A stretch of DNA of 64,000 bases from Tolypocladium sp. Sup5 PDA-1 (lineage: Eukaryota; Ascomycota; Sordariomycetes; Hypocreales; Ophiocordycipitaceae): the NCBI GenBank assembly GCA_000750105.3, contig JPHH03000004.1:868001-932000 (forward strand). Direction: 5' to 3'. Made by a program: the position numbers and the translations under genes. The notes below the pieces were generated by a model, which saw only the letters and a list, made by a program, of their open reading frames with translations, ran no database searches and had not been told where the DNA came from. Below, one piece after another: positions 12,395-23,941 of the stretch. Positions within the stretch are counted from its first letter, which is position 1. Each line of letters starts with the position of its first letter.

Positions 12395-13199
12395 AGCGCG
12401 CTACGAGCCCGCAGTAACATTTAGTCACAATATTTTCTACCAGTTATATAGCCACCTCCACGATTATGGGACAGCGTGGAGAAAGTGCGGCAACTGTCTG
12501 TGTGTACGATGGTGTTGACAGAATTCTAGCATATGGCGGAGTTTTAGGAAGTAGGCGCGAACGCAAGGCAAGCAGTCTTTGGTTTGCAGAGACCATCACT
12601 AAATACCACTTTGGGTTGGAGCAGCCAACGGCCAAGACCAAGGGTGCAAATATGAGGCCTACCGTCTGTTGTCCATCTTCACTATGCATATGCGGGAGTA
12701 TGTATCGACGGCTGGGCCAGCTTGAGGTGTATCGAGTCCGGGTGTCCTTCTTTGCCTGGGCAGTTTAGAGCGCAACGAACCTGGGAGTATGGAGATAACT
12801 ATTTGGGTCGGAACAGGTGCTGCTCTAGGATGACGGAATAAACACGAGGTTCATTTGCGAAGGCAGGATATGGAATAATACAATGGACAAATGAAATTGG
12901 CCTCTGAGCACTAAAGTAACTGTCTTCGCCCACTTGTCGCTACGAATCCACTTTGATTTTCCATGTTGCTACAGGGCAGATCGTGGATGAGGTGCAAGCC
13001 CCTTTTCTGATGGCGGTGCTCTACGTGGCGCCGCTCCTTGATGGATTTGGGCAGTGCGGATAAAGGTAGGCTACACAAGCTCCACGTAAAGGCAAGATCA
13101 TGGACGGGCAAAATATGGCGTGAGCCGAACATATGAGTAATAGCGTATTGGCTTTTGTTGGAACAGAGTAAAACTTCATGTACAGTACAATCTACCCAC
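12395..13199. other. convergent 3' spacer, no gene recognised
   Basis: About 0.8 kb lies between the Zds-type gene and the complex I gene, which converge on it. It is relatively AT-rich, with no supported frame or RNA gene. Confidence 0.6.
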
Positions 13200-14127
13200 C
13201 TACTTCTTAGGCTCCTCCTTCTTCTCCTCGGGCTTGGGCGTAGGCAGCTTGAAGGTTTCAGGCTTGCGGTCGTCGCCAGGTCCAATCTGTTCCCAGGCAC
13301 TAGATCCACCCTCAAAGTTACGGAACGCCTGGGTAAGCTCCAGGGGTTCCGTGACAATGCGCTTCTTCTCCTCGTCGTAGCGAATCTCAGTGTACCCGGT
13401 CAACGGGAAGTCCTTGCGCAGCGGGTGGCCCTCGAAACCGTAGTCCGTCATGATGCGTCGCAGGTCGGGGTGGCCGGCGAAGAAGACACCGAACAGGTCG
13501 TAGACCTCGCGCTCGTACCAGTTGGCGCCGTCAAAGAGGCTGGTGACGCTCGGCACTGGGGAAGCCTCGTCGGCGTACGTCTTAACGCGGATGCGAGAGT
13601 TGTGGCGGACGGAGAGAAGGTGGTAGACGACCTCGAAGCGGTTCTCCCGGGTCGGGTAGTCAGCGGCGGTGATGGCGCTGACCTGGGTGAATTCGGCGGC
13701 GGTGTTTTCTGCGAGATAAGGTTAGGCCCATATCCCGAGACTCCGTGACGTGTTCTTACGTACGCTTCAAGAAGGTGAAGACGGGGATGACACCAGACGG
13801 CGAGATGTAGATGGTGAGCTCGTCCTTCCACACCGAGAACTGCTGGATGTACTTGGGCATGCAGCCCATCAGCCAGGCTCCGTAGCGGTGGAGGTTGTCG
13901 GCCATGCTCTGGTACTTGTCGGCAGGGTTGACGATGGGCGCCTTCAAGGTCCCGATGTGGTCCCGGGGGGCCTTTCGCATGTTCTCGGACTCCTTGGGCA
14001 TTGCGACAAATTGGGGAGCCGAGACGGAGAGTGCGCGGACCGCATGCTCGCCGCGGCCCGGCACCGACGGCCTCGCGGGCCGCAGAGCTGAGACGAGCGT
14101 CCGGCTACGTGAGAACTTGGTCGCCAT
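13200..14127 (-). CDS. NDUFS3: NADH:ubiquinone oxidoreductase 30-kDa subunit (complex I, NDUFS3 type)
   Basis: Exons join(13200..13708,13764..14127) give 290 residues. The donor GTACGT and acceptor CGCAG yield FLKQNTAAEFTQVSAI; the overlapping GTAAGA site would break the frame. It is a core subunit of the peripheral arm of respiratory complex I, at the quinone-binding junction on the matrix side. The hallmark region NWYEREVYDLFGVFFAGHPDLRRI and GFEGHPLRKDFPL is intact. The N-terminus is Arg/Ser/Ala-rich like a presequence, and the C-terminus is a Lys/Glu/Pro tail of the fungal type. It is divergent from NOT4 across 425 bp. The symbol is that of the human orthologue. Confidence 0.94.
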
Positions 14128-14552
14128 GGCCGATTTCGCGCCTGAACGGGGCCAATTGACGATTGTGCAGGGTCGACACCTTTAACCTTTGGTGTTTGTT
14201 CGTGCTGCTCCTCCACCATTCACAATGGCTTGGTGCTCTGTGGAGCCCTTGCTAAATCTCCGTGGATCTGCCGGTCGTAGAAAATAACCTCCAGTTGGCT
14301 TGAAGTTATTACCAAGGTTCAGGTAGCTGCCTAGCGCGCGCACCACGCCAGCAGTCACGTGAAACGTGTTAGGTTGCCTAGCCTAATGGAGACTAAGCAG
14401 CTGGGACTTTCTCTTCCAAACCTTTGGAGCATTCAATCATCATCCTTCCTCTCTGCCCTCCATACACATTATCTCCCCTGTCCTTCACCATTCCGCCCTC
14501 ATACCTCTCATCTTCCTCCTTAATATCCCTCCCGCAACACAGAGCCGACAGC
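14128..14552. promoter_or_regulatory. divergent promoter between complex I subunit and NOT4
   Basis: A 425-bp intergenic region lies between two divergent start codons, so it presumably drives both. The NOT4 side is pyrimidine-rich from about 14400 to 14550, as common in fungal leaders. No specific operator was identified. Confidence 0.45.
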
Positions 14553-17500
14553 ATGGCGTCGCAAGACTCTTTTCTCGACGAGGAGGAAGACTGCTGGTAA
14601 GTCGTGTTTGCCCTGTTCCCCCATTCGCACGCGCCACCGCACCCCTCGTAGTCGTGTCGGTCGGGCATCGATGGTTTCGTGGTCTGACAGCAGAAATAGC
14701 CCCCTATGTATCGAAGAGTTCGATGTCTACGACCGTAGCTTTCGGCCATGCCCTTGCGGCTACCAGGTACGCCGAAGCCCCCGACCCTGTTTGACACCGC
14801 TGGCGGGACACGTCGTGATTGACTTTTCCCCCTGCAGGTCTGCCAGTTCTGCTGGAACAACATCAAGACGAACATGAACGGCCTGTGTCCGGCATGCCGA
14901 CGACCTTACGACGAGAAGCCAACAAAGTGGAAGGTCGTGACCCAAGAAGAGTACGTCGTGGCACCCTTTCCCCGTGGGACGTGGCACAACGCTGACAAAC
15001 GCGCAGAGTTGCCCAGTTTAACGCCAACATCCAGAGGAGCCAGAGGAAGCGAGCACAGGAGCAACGGCAAAAAGAGGCCCAAAAACGCGAGACGGAGAAA
15101 GAGACTCGCAAGAGTCTCGTCGGAGTGCGCGTGGTCCAGAAGAACCTCGTGTACATCACCGGCCTCGCGCCTACCGTTCGAGAAGATGAACTGCTCAAGA
15201 CACTGCGAAAACCCGAGTTTTTCGGCCAGTACGGCAACATCCAGAAGATCTCGATCAGCAACCGAAAGAGCTCAGACGGTCAGCACCACTCGCTCGGCAT
15301 CTACGTTACGTTCGAGAAGCCCGAGGAGGCGACACGGTGCATCCAGGCCGTGCACGGATCTCAGAACGGCGACCGAGTCTTGAAAGCCCAGCACGGCACG
15401 ACCAAGTACTGCTCCGCCTGGTTGAAGAACGAGAAGTGCACCAACCCTGGCTGCATGTTCCTGCATGAGCAAGGCGAGGAGGAGGACAGTTACACCCGCC
15501 AAGACCTATCATCGATGAACAGCATTCATACGCAGAGGCCGCTTCCTGGCGGGGGAGGCACTTCGTCTCGCTCTGTCTCGCGGCAGCAAGTTTCCCAGCC
15601 GACTCCACCACCGGCACCGCAACCCATGGCCCGCTCCTTGAGCAAAGAGGGATCCGAAAACGGGGTGGATACGTCGGCATTGCCTTCATCGGCGAACTGG
15701 GCCAGGAATCCACAGCGAAGTCGCAGGGGCAGCCATGCTACCAGCGGTGCTGCATCAAGCCCTGCCATTTCGACATCTTTGCCGGTCACGGCAGAGGCTG
15801 TTCAGGAAGCCGTTGAAGACAATGACGCGTCGGCTTCTACGCCTGCCGCAGCCAAGGACAAACAGCCGGAGAGTGCCACAGCTGATGAGCGGCGCCCGGC
15901 TAAGTACGATCCCTATCTGACAGATTTGTTGAACTCCATGGGCAGGCTTGTGATGCCCAAGCTCGACTACGAACTAGCCAATTCGTTGCCACCTCTGTTC
16001 GATATCCGAGGCGGCGCGAAGCGGAGGGCCATGCGGGAGGCTGAAAAATTGCGAGTTCGAGATCCAGAGGACCCAGGCGAGACCCAGATTTCATCCGACG
16101 GAGAAGCTGAAATGGGCGGCGGCAGCCTCGCTCTTGGTGGCGAGCCCGAGGAGCGGGAAATGAGTGCCGATAACCACGGCTTCGACCAGCGACAAGGTGG
16201 CGCTCAACCTCCGATCCAGAGGCGTAGCACCGACGGCCTCTTCGGCGGTGCTCTGCGCGGCTCCAGCTACGGTCAAGGCCCCGTCAACTCCATGGCCCGA
16301 GCTATTACGCCTCAGGAGATGGCTTCCCTGCGATCTCAAGCGCCATTTGGCGAGCCGATGCCGCCGGGCATAGCCAACCCTCCTCCCAACATGTTCCAGA
16401 CCCAAGGCCACAATCGCCAGTCGTCTCGGTTCAGCTTTGCAAACGACAACCCGAACTCGGCGACCAACGTCAAGCTGGCAGCGAACCCGAGAATCATGGC
16501 TCAGCAGTCTTCTATGATGCCAAATTCCTTTCAGTCTCAGGGAGGCAACCAGTTCTACGGAACATCCGTGCCTGGCCCCCCTCCGGGCCTCAAGTCGACG
16601 GGCACACCCCCGAGTATGTTTGGCGGCCAATCCTTTGGCGGGCCGGGATTCGGAGCTGCTCCCAAGGACTCGTCGAACGATTTGCTCCAGGGCTTCATTG
16701 GGCGGAGCCGAGGAGGCGGCAACCAGCCTCATGACGCGGGAAAGCGTGAGTACATGATTTCTTCTTTTTCAAACCAGTACCCACCACCCTCTACCTCCAC
16801 CCCAGCTCCTGCTTCCGGCCTCCTGGCGTCGCTCTACGGTAACCATCCCGGGGCATTCCAAGACTTTGGTTCGAAGCAGAAGAAGAAGGGGAAGAAGCAC
16901 AGACATGCTAACACTTCCTCCTCTGGGGGGAGTGGCTTAGTTGATCTTGCGGACCCGAGTATCCTGCAGGCGAGAATGCAGCACCAGTCGCAGAGCAATG
17001 CCGGAGTCGGTCAGGGGCTGTTTGGTGGTCAGAGCCAAGGTGGGTACAATCCTAACATGATGTACAACAACAATTTTGCACGGTGGTAGCTTGTGGAGGA
17101 AGCCACGTTTGTCTTTTTGAACCTAATGTTGCGCACGCCATTTCCTTTCTTGATGTAATTTTGGGGTGGCGTTTTATGGACATTTCGGAAACAAGGCCGA
17201 TACAGGGCGACATCTGCTCCACGGAGCATGATATTTGCATTCGATCCAGCAGGCCGTTGGGCAATCACCGTCCACGGAGCGGGACGGCAGATTTTGCACC
17301 AGGCGCCAGCTCGATCTTTCAGGGAATCGGAATTGCACAGAGGCGACAGCATTTCGAAGTGTTTCTTATCTTTTTATACTCCCCCTTTCTCCTTGTTCAT
17401 CCTGGCCTTCCTCCGCGACGACCTCGCGGCTTGGAATGGTTGAAGGGTCAAGTCAGGCAAGCCATCATCGTCTTCCACAAACCCCCACATGTACGTTAAC

Positions 17501-20060
17501 AGATCGCACCGATGCGCCCCCAAGCTGGGCGGCATCTCTGGTCAGAATTAAGACACCATGCCCTCTATTCTCTCCAAAATTGCCTTCCCCTTCGTTGTTC
17601 CCCGTGGAAGACGATGATGGAAGCCGTAGCATGACTTCCCATTTCTCCTGTACTTTAGTGGCGGTTGTGTCGTACGTAGCTTCTGACGTTGTCTTTTGTG
17701 TTTCGCTTCTCACTTCACTGTTGCTCGGCAGTTGGCTAACTGTGTTTTTAGATGATGAACTACCCTCGCTTGACGAAGCGACTAACTCGGTCGACGCCCT
17801 AGTCTCCGACGATCCTCGAGGTGTCTTCGCGCAACCGGGACTCTATTCTGCGATGGGTGCAGGCCCATCCGCGCCACCTGGCTTTACCGCGCCTCCTGGA
17901 GACCCCGAAACTCCATCCAAGCCCTCGCCCGCGCCAGGCCGGTCGCGTCCTGCAAATATCGTTCCTGCAGTACCCAAGATTCCGCCACAGGGTCTCGACC
18001 GCGCTACTGTTACCCCAGACCAGACGCCGCGAAAAGCTGCTCCTGGATCGGAGGCGAGGAAGAACATCAAGTCTCTCGCTGTCCATAGCGGACTCGCGAC
18101 GGCCATCTCGTCCCAGTCTCGCCCCGATCAGCGTCGTACGGCCACCGCTTTGCAAGATGAGGACTTTCCGGCTCTGAATGCACCAAAGGCTAGAAAGCAG
18201 CAGACAGCGTCGCCGGCAATCCCATCCGTACCCACCCCTAAAAGCACTCCTGCTCCTAAAAAGCCTATCGAAAAAGTTTCTGAAAAAGCCACCGAAAAGC
18301 CAAACAGCAGCCCGGCCGCCGCCCCTACGCAGCCGGTCGAGAGTGGGCATAAGAAGCAAGGCCCTAGTAACTCTCAACCCTCAAAAGCCGCTGTTTCTAG
18401 AGCGGAAGACTTGGCAAAGACCGCAGGACCGGCTGACTCCTCAGCTGTCTTCCCTCCACTTCCGATGCCTTCAGCCGCAAGGACTGCCTCGCCTGCCGCT
18501 CGTGCAGCACCTAAAGCACTTAGGGTGATGCCCACCGCCAGAACAGAGGCAGCTGCTTTGCCATCCCCAGCTCAGTCCGTTGCGTCCAAGGCAGTTTCAG
18601 GGTCCTACCGCCCTGACACGCCGGGGAGCGAGATTATTAGTGATACCGCCTCGGTGATGTCCGCCTCGGTATCCGCCTCTCGGGCAGGCTCTCCGCCGCC
18701 GAGCAGGATTGGCTCCGCTGCCATTCGATCCACTACGAAGAGCCAACAGCGCAAACAACGCAAGGATGCCACGAAGCAGGAGACGATGATAATAGCGGAA
18801 ACTCCTAAATCAGAGGCAGAGGAACATGCGCCCGTGCTTGGACGGAAAAAGAAGCAGAAGAAGGAGAAGCCTGCCACCGCCACGGCCGCCCAGACTCTCG
18901 CCGACGCTCCTGCTGAGGAACCTGCCAAGGACGAGGAGCCCGCCTCTGCGAGCGCGGAGAAGGAGGGCGGCAAGGGCAAAGACTCGGAGGAGGCAGACTT
19001 GAAGGCCAAGGCCACTTCGACCAAAAAATCTGCAAAGGGCAAGGGTAAGGAAAAGGACAAGGAGAAGCAAGGGGCAGCTCCATCGCAGCCGCCGCCTCCG
19101 CCTCCTGAGCCCACACCAGCACCCCAGCCTGCTGAGCCTGAGAAGCCACAGCCTGGCCCAGTGTCTGTGTTTACGGAGATTCGGAACTCCCTCTGGACGG
19201 CGGCCGTTGAGACGCTCCTGATGCTCAGGCCCGTCGCGAACAGCTCGTCTCGCCAGGACCACGGAAACAATAATGCTCAGAGCAACAAAACGGGGTACTG
19301 TAAGGACTGCGCGTGCAAGTGCGGAGAGATCCACGACGACGACCTTGCCGCATTGCGTGCTGGAAAGCCAGTTCGGAAGCAGTTTCACGTCGACGGCAGC
19401 CGCATGCTGATTACCCCCAACGGGGATTGCATCCGCGGCCTGACGCCTGAGGAGGAGGATTCGTTTCTCGACCTTCAAGCTGCCATTGCCGCCACAGCAG
19501 AGAACCCCGGCGCGTTTGTCGCCCCCAGACATCAGCCTGGCAGCGGTGCTTTCTCACTCATCAAGGGCCGGGCTGTGCCCAACGGCCGTCCCAACATCTT
19601 TCCCGCCACCTCGCAGCCCCAGTCCCAGGACCCCATCGGCAAGCTGCAGCGCGAGGACGCCCTGAGCTACATCAACCAGTACGTTCTGCCTCGTCTGAAT
19701 CTCGCTGCCAGCAACATGGGATTCCCTAAGGGCGCTTCCCCGGCTCGGGACTCGGCAGCTGCGAGCCTCAACTCTTTGGCGCCGTACTTTTATGGGCCTG
19801 ATGCGGCTGCTGGCGTGGGCATCTACAGTGCACCTGATGGAGCCCGTGCTATGCAGGATTTTGCGTCGTCGGGGGTAGCACAAGGCGATGAGGCGGGCAA
19901 GATGCCCGGCGCGGGCGGTGTCGGGGGCATGCCCCTGATGAGTGTCGAGGATGCGGAGTTGGCCCTGGCAACGGCCCGCAAGGAGACGGAGAAGCTCGAG
20001 AAGGGTCTCAATGCAGTCATCAAGCGCAACAGGAGACTCCTTCTGGGAAGTAGGAACTGA
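14553..20060 (+). CDS. NOT4: CCR4-NOT complex subunit NOT4, RING E3 ubiquitin ligase
   Basis: The model is join(14553..14596,14700..14766,14838..14950,15007..17039,17752..20060), 1,521 residues, with the frame closing exactly. The RING finger starts at CCPLC (about 14-18) and continues through CPCGYQVCQFCW to CPACRRPYDE. An RRM spans about 119-200, then a CCCH finger (YCSAWLKNEKC..C..H). NOT4 ubiquitinates ribosomal and stalled-translation substrates and links decay to translation within CCR4-NOT. The exon 5 part holds DELPSLDE, DEDFPALNAP, a Cys-rich GYCKDCACKCGEIH (near 19290) and a basic helical end. The last intron is 712 bp, unusually long. If retained, translation stops at 17089 after NFARW, giving 768 residues. 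Joining exon 5 to NOT4 rather than calling a second gene rests on the phase match, the branch point GCTAAC, and my recollection that fungal NOT4 is near 1,500 residues. Confidence 0.82.
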
Positions 20061-20489
20061 CGACGGTGGCTTAGAAAAGATGGGAGCGATTCCCAGTGAT
20101 CCCCGATCTGCACACACACACACACACACAGGGGAGTCGAGCGTTTTTTTCTTCTTTCTTTCGCTCATTGTTACACTACATGTACTAGATCAGCGAAGCT
20201 ATGTAGCATCTTGTATGATTGCTGTACACTAGGTCTGGCGGGGAAGCGCGAGGGAGAAATACGACTTAATGTGTATTGTTACTTGCCTGGAGTACATGTA
20301 ACGCCGTGCCCGTGTACCAATTCCCAACCGTGAATATGCCCACCTCCAACTCGTTTGCAGCCAAACTCCAGCTACCTTCGATCGTCATACAGCCGATATT
20401 GATACAAAACGATAGGGTATCGAAGAAACCTCGCAGCCGAGCCAAAGCTCGCTGGCATAGGGTAAAGTAGGGAAGGAGACGCGAAGAGG
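20061..20489. other. convergent 3' spacer
   Basis: The 3' flanks of NOT4 and the potassium channel meet here. It contains the CA-dinucleotide run at 20111-20130 and otherwise no supported feature. Confidence 0.6.
20111..20130. repeat. (CA)10 microsatellite
   Basis: Ten perfect CA dinucleotides lie in the presumed NOT4 3' UTR, about 50 bp after its stop codon. Confidence 0.95.
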
Positions 20490-22872
20490 TCACATCGTTT
20501 CGAGCACAGAGCCCTCGGCGTCTCTCTTGGTCATCCAGAGCGACTCCTTCAGCTTGTCCATCAACCGCTCCAGAATCCACTCGCTCTCCTCCTGCCCACC
20601 CATAAGGGGACTCCGATGGCCGACCCAGGACCACTTCAGCTGCTCGTCCGCGTCGCCGCTCACGTGCTGCGCCTCGTGGTCATGCTCCCCCTCCGTCTCC
20701 GTCTCTTCGTGCTCTTCGTGTCCCCCATGGTGCGGGTGGTCCTGCGGGTGGCGCCCCTTTCTGTGCCTGCGCGTGCGCTTGCGCTTATGCTTGTGCTTGT
20801 GGTTCTCCCTAGGTCTCGCCTTGCGGTGCGTGTTGGGGTCGCGCTCGTCCTCGCCGATGAGCCCGAGGTACCACGCCCACTCTTCAAACGAGTAACGCCG
20901 GGGCGTAGCCTGGTGTGAGTGCTTGCTGACGGCCTGTATCTCGGATATGAGGAGGATGTGGAAGTCCTGGCCGGTGGGGAGGTCGTCGAGCTTGTGGCTG
21001 ATGAGGGAGAGGGAGCGGCGGCCCCGGGTGCTGGTCGGGTAGAGGAGGCTGCCGCCGGATCGAGATACTTGCCGCTGGGAGTCGGATAGGACGGAGCCGG
21101 TGGCGCCGTTTGTGGTGCTTTCTTCTTCTTTGCCCTTGGATGTGCTCGGTGTAGACTTTTCGCTCGGCTGATCCTGACGCTCGACGTCCTCAACAGCTTC
21201 CCCGGTGCTTTTGAAGGCTCGGCCCAAGGTGAGCTGGTGAGCCACGAACTTGATATTACGAGTGAAGCCCTCTTCACCAGGCAGGATGGTGATGTTGCCG
21301 AGGTGGATTGTGGCGTCTCGCACAAACCTGACGACAGTGTCTCCGGCGTTGGAGATGAGGACCGTCATCGTGGGCAGCGCCAAGAGGGACCAGAAGACGA
21401 AGAATGACTTGCCGGCGTTGGAGATGGGAGACGGGTCGCCGTAGCCAATGGTCAGCAGGGACACGAAGGAAAAGTAAAAGGCTTCAAAGTAGGTCCAGCC
21501 CTGGTATGGATGCTCGCATTTCTGGAAGACGACGGCGCCGACAAACCACAGGGTCAGCCAGGAGCCTGTGGAGATTGCCATTGCCATCCATCGTCTCCGA
21601 GACGATGCTCTCTCCTGAATCTTGCGCATCAGTTCAAACTCGGCCCGGCGCCGCTCAAACTCGCCGGGCGGCACGTTGGTCTCCATGGTGTCGGTGGTGG
21701 CTTCTCGCTGGAGGGGGACCAAGATTTCGTCTTTGCCCTTTCGCGTCATGGTCCGTATTATCCTGCGACGGTTCTTCTCCTGAATGCGGGCGTCCAGGCG
21801 GCGCCGTCCACGCTCGAGGATCATGGTTCGGATGGAGCTGATGACCAAACCGAGGCTGATGATACCGATGAGGGCATAGGGGATCAGCAGGGAGCGTCCA
21901 AGATGAGTGTTTGGAGAAAAGTCGCCGAAGCCGACGGTGAAGAGAGTCACGTCGGCCCAGTAGACGGCGTCCAGGTAGTTCCACCCCTCGATGTTGGAGA
22001 AGACGAGGGCGCCAAGGAGGAGATACATTAGGAACATGATGGTCTGCAGCATGAGGGTTCTCTGGCTGGGCGTGAGGTCGAAGTCTTTGGGATAGTGTCC
22101 AGTTAGGGCACCCCAGAAGGTGACCACCATGAGAGAGGCAACCACGAAGTAAAGAATGGCAGCCCATACGCCGTACCAGAATGCTTGGGACAAGACGTAT
22201 TCGTCGATAGGTTCAGGTAGCCCGTCCTTCAAGGGGCCGGCGGCAGTGGCAGTGAGAGACAAGAGGCATATGGCAGAAAGATACCTAGACCCATGTTAAC
22301 AGCCAAGCTCAATGGCGGGATCCTCAACGAGCAGGGAGGGGAATTCTTACCAGCCGACTATTGTGATGGGTTGAGCAATGGCAAAGCGAACTCGTTTGGT
22401 CATGTTTAGGAGGAGAAATGCATTGGAGATGAGCGCCACGACCAGCTGGATGGCGTTGACGATGGTCAGCCTGAGAGTGCGTGTTAGTCTCCGTTCAAGG
22501 CTCGAGGTTCTCGCAAGAGTCGCAGCCGCTTACCAGTCAGGATCAGGTACATAGGTTGCAGTGTCGATGTTTGAACCAGGAGGATAAAATTGTCGCCACT
22601 GCCGCCCCAGAGCACAAATACTGAATGCCGATGCCACGGGACCCAATGTGCCCGCAATCATGGGGAACGCAGACGAGGCGAACCACCAACGGCTATCACG
22701 ACCAGCGTCAGCGAGAGGATCGTGAGGAGGGAGTATGGCTATTGGCTTACCTTGGGTCGAGGTGAGCCCCGTCATTTTGAAACCGGGTTTCCGGAGGAAA
22801 CTCGGGCTGGAATTCGCTCTCTGCGGCCGCGGCATGGTTTTCGATTGTGTCCTCGTGACTTCCGTCGTCCAT
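20490..22872 (-). CDS. TOK1: TOK-type two-pore outward-rectifying potassium channel
   Basis: Exons join(20490..22284,22351..22470,22534..22692,22751..22872) give 731 residues, with all three short introns closing the frame. TOK channels are fungal plasma-membrane K+ channels with two pore loops per chain. The two selectivity filters TVGFGD (about 250-255) and TIGYGD (about 412-417) are intact. Hydrophobic segments flank them, with further membrane helices encoded by exons 2-4 before the first pore, fitting the eight-helix TOK plan. A long basic/acidic cytosolic loop separates the pores. The C-terminal tail is polar with a His/Lys/Arg-rich then His/Glu-rich stretch (about 20660-20830). The start at 22872 follows from splicing back through GAHLDPS to RWWFASS; frames starting further downstream would lose this part. 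It is divergent from the hydrolase-like gene. Confidence 0.92.
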
Positions 22873-23941
22873 GGTAGTCGGCTGGCGTGGAGAAGCCGCC
22901 TTCAACAGGCCTTAGGATCCAGGTTTGATACACGGAGTATCCGGAGGGAGAAGAGTAGGGACCTCGCGTCAGGTCTCGGGAATCGTGGGAGAGTCGAGCG
23001 ATTCCGCAATGGCCGGATGCTCGTGATGGCGGACTATGGGCCACGGAAGTCGGCTCGCGATGACCCTGGGTAATGCATCACAGGGCGCTGCGGTAGGAAG
23101 ATGAGGCAAGAGTAGGGCGTGTAAAGAGTGCCAATGAAGGGTTCGAGGGCGGAGGACTAGCAGCAAGGTAGGTGATAAAAGGGCCGGGTGAGCATGCGCT
23201 CGAGACCAAACTCAAAAGGACGGTGGTTCGTGGTCTGGACTCTGGACGTCACTGGTCAAGGCCAATGACGTCGTAGTGCCAGCCACGGAGCTGCAGGCCC
23301 AACGTTCCGGCAAGCCTCAGTGGATGCTCAGCTGGGACTGCCACTGGAGCAGCAGGTTTTCAGCGCATGATTGGTGCTGCTAGGGGCGATGAGGCTGCTA
23401 AATCGGCCAGCTAGCGCACACCCGGCAGCGCTGCAACCAACAGATCTCGACCAAGCCGTCCACCCAACCAGCAACCAGGTTTCATTCACGACATTTTGGC
23501 CAACAGGTGGACGACGCGTCGCTGAAGACACGACGAGATTCACGGGTGATTTCTGCTTTGAACTTGGCTCAAGAGAGGGATGCGAACCTGGCTTTCTCGA
23601 GTTAGGGAAGAGCAGTCTCACGGTAAGGGTCCCGTCTTCTCGCGCTAAGCTGGTTGCTTGACGGTGCTCCAGCCCTTCCATCTCCATCATCACTCCACAA
23701 CCAAGTTTGGGCTCTGCTGATCGCTAGACTCAGACGTCAGATGGTGTTGCCGAATGCCAAGCGCCGGAACTTTTCTGCCGATAAGTCTTGCCAGTGGCCC
23801 TGCACATCTCATCTGCGGAGGAAACCATGCGAAGATGGACCGTGGTGTTGCGTGCTAGATGGTCACCGACTTGTCAGAGAAACTTTGGCACTCACCGCCC
23901 AGAAAGGGTCGATGTGAGATGCGGCTCTGCCGGCCATGTAA
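22873..23941. promoter_or_regulatory. divergent promoter region, may hide a first exon
   Basis: About 1.07 kb lies between TOK1 and the hydrolase-like gene. The right part should contain the missing 5' exon of the hydrolase gene, which I could not place with confidence. No other gene or RNA is supported. Confidence 0.45.

Noticed and set aside
13751..13760. GTAAGA as donor for the complex I subunit intron
   Set aside because: It leaves two bases at the exon end, which breaks the frame into exon 2. The overlapping GTACGT four bases upstream restores FLKQNTAAEF.
16091..16732. A 213-codon minus-strand frame inside NOT4
   Set aside because: It lies wholly within a NOT4 exon in antisense, with no domain.
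16752..16783. GTGAGT..AACCAG as an intron near the end of NOT4 exon 4
   Set aside because: It would be only 32 bp and would shift the frame. The unspliced reading continues into sensible coding sequence.
17235..17751. The upstream 172 codons of the frame that holds NOT4 exon 5, as the start of a separate gene
   Set aside because: This part reads as Ser/Arg/Leu-rich intron sequence. It has no early well-placed start and contains the branch point and acceptor that join exon 5 to NOT4 in phase.
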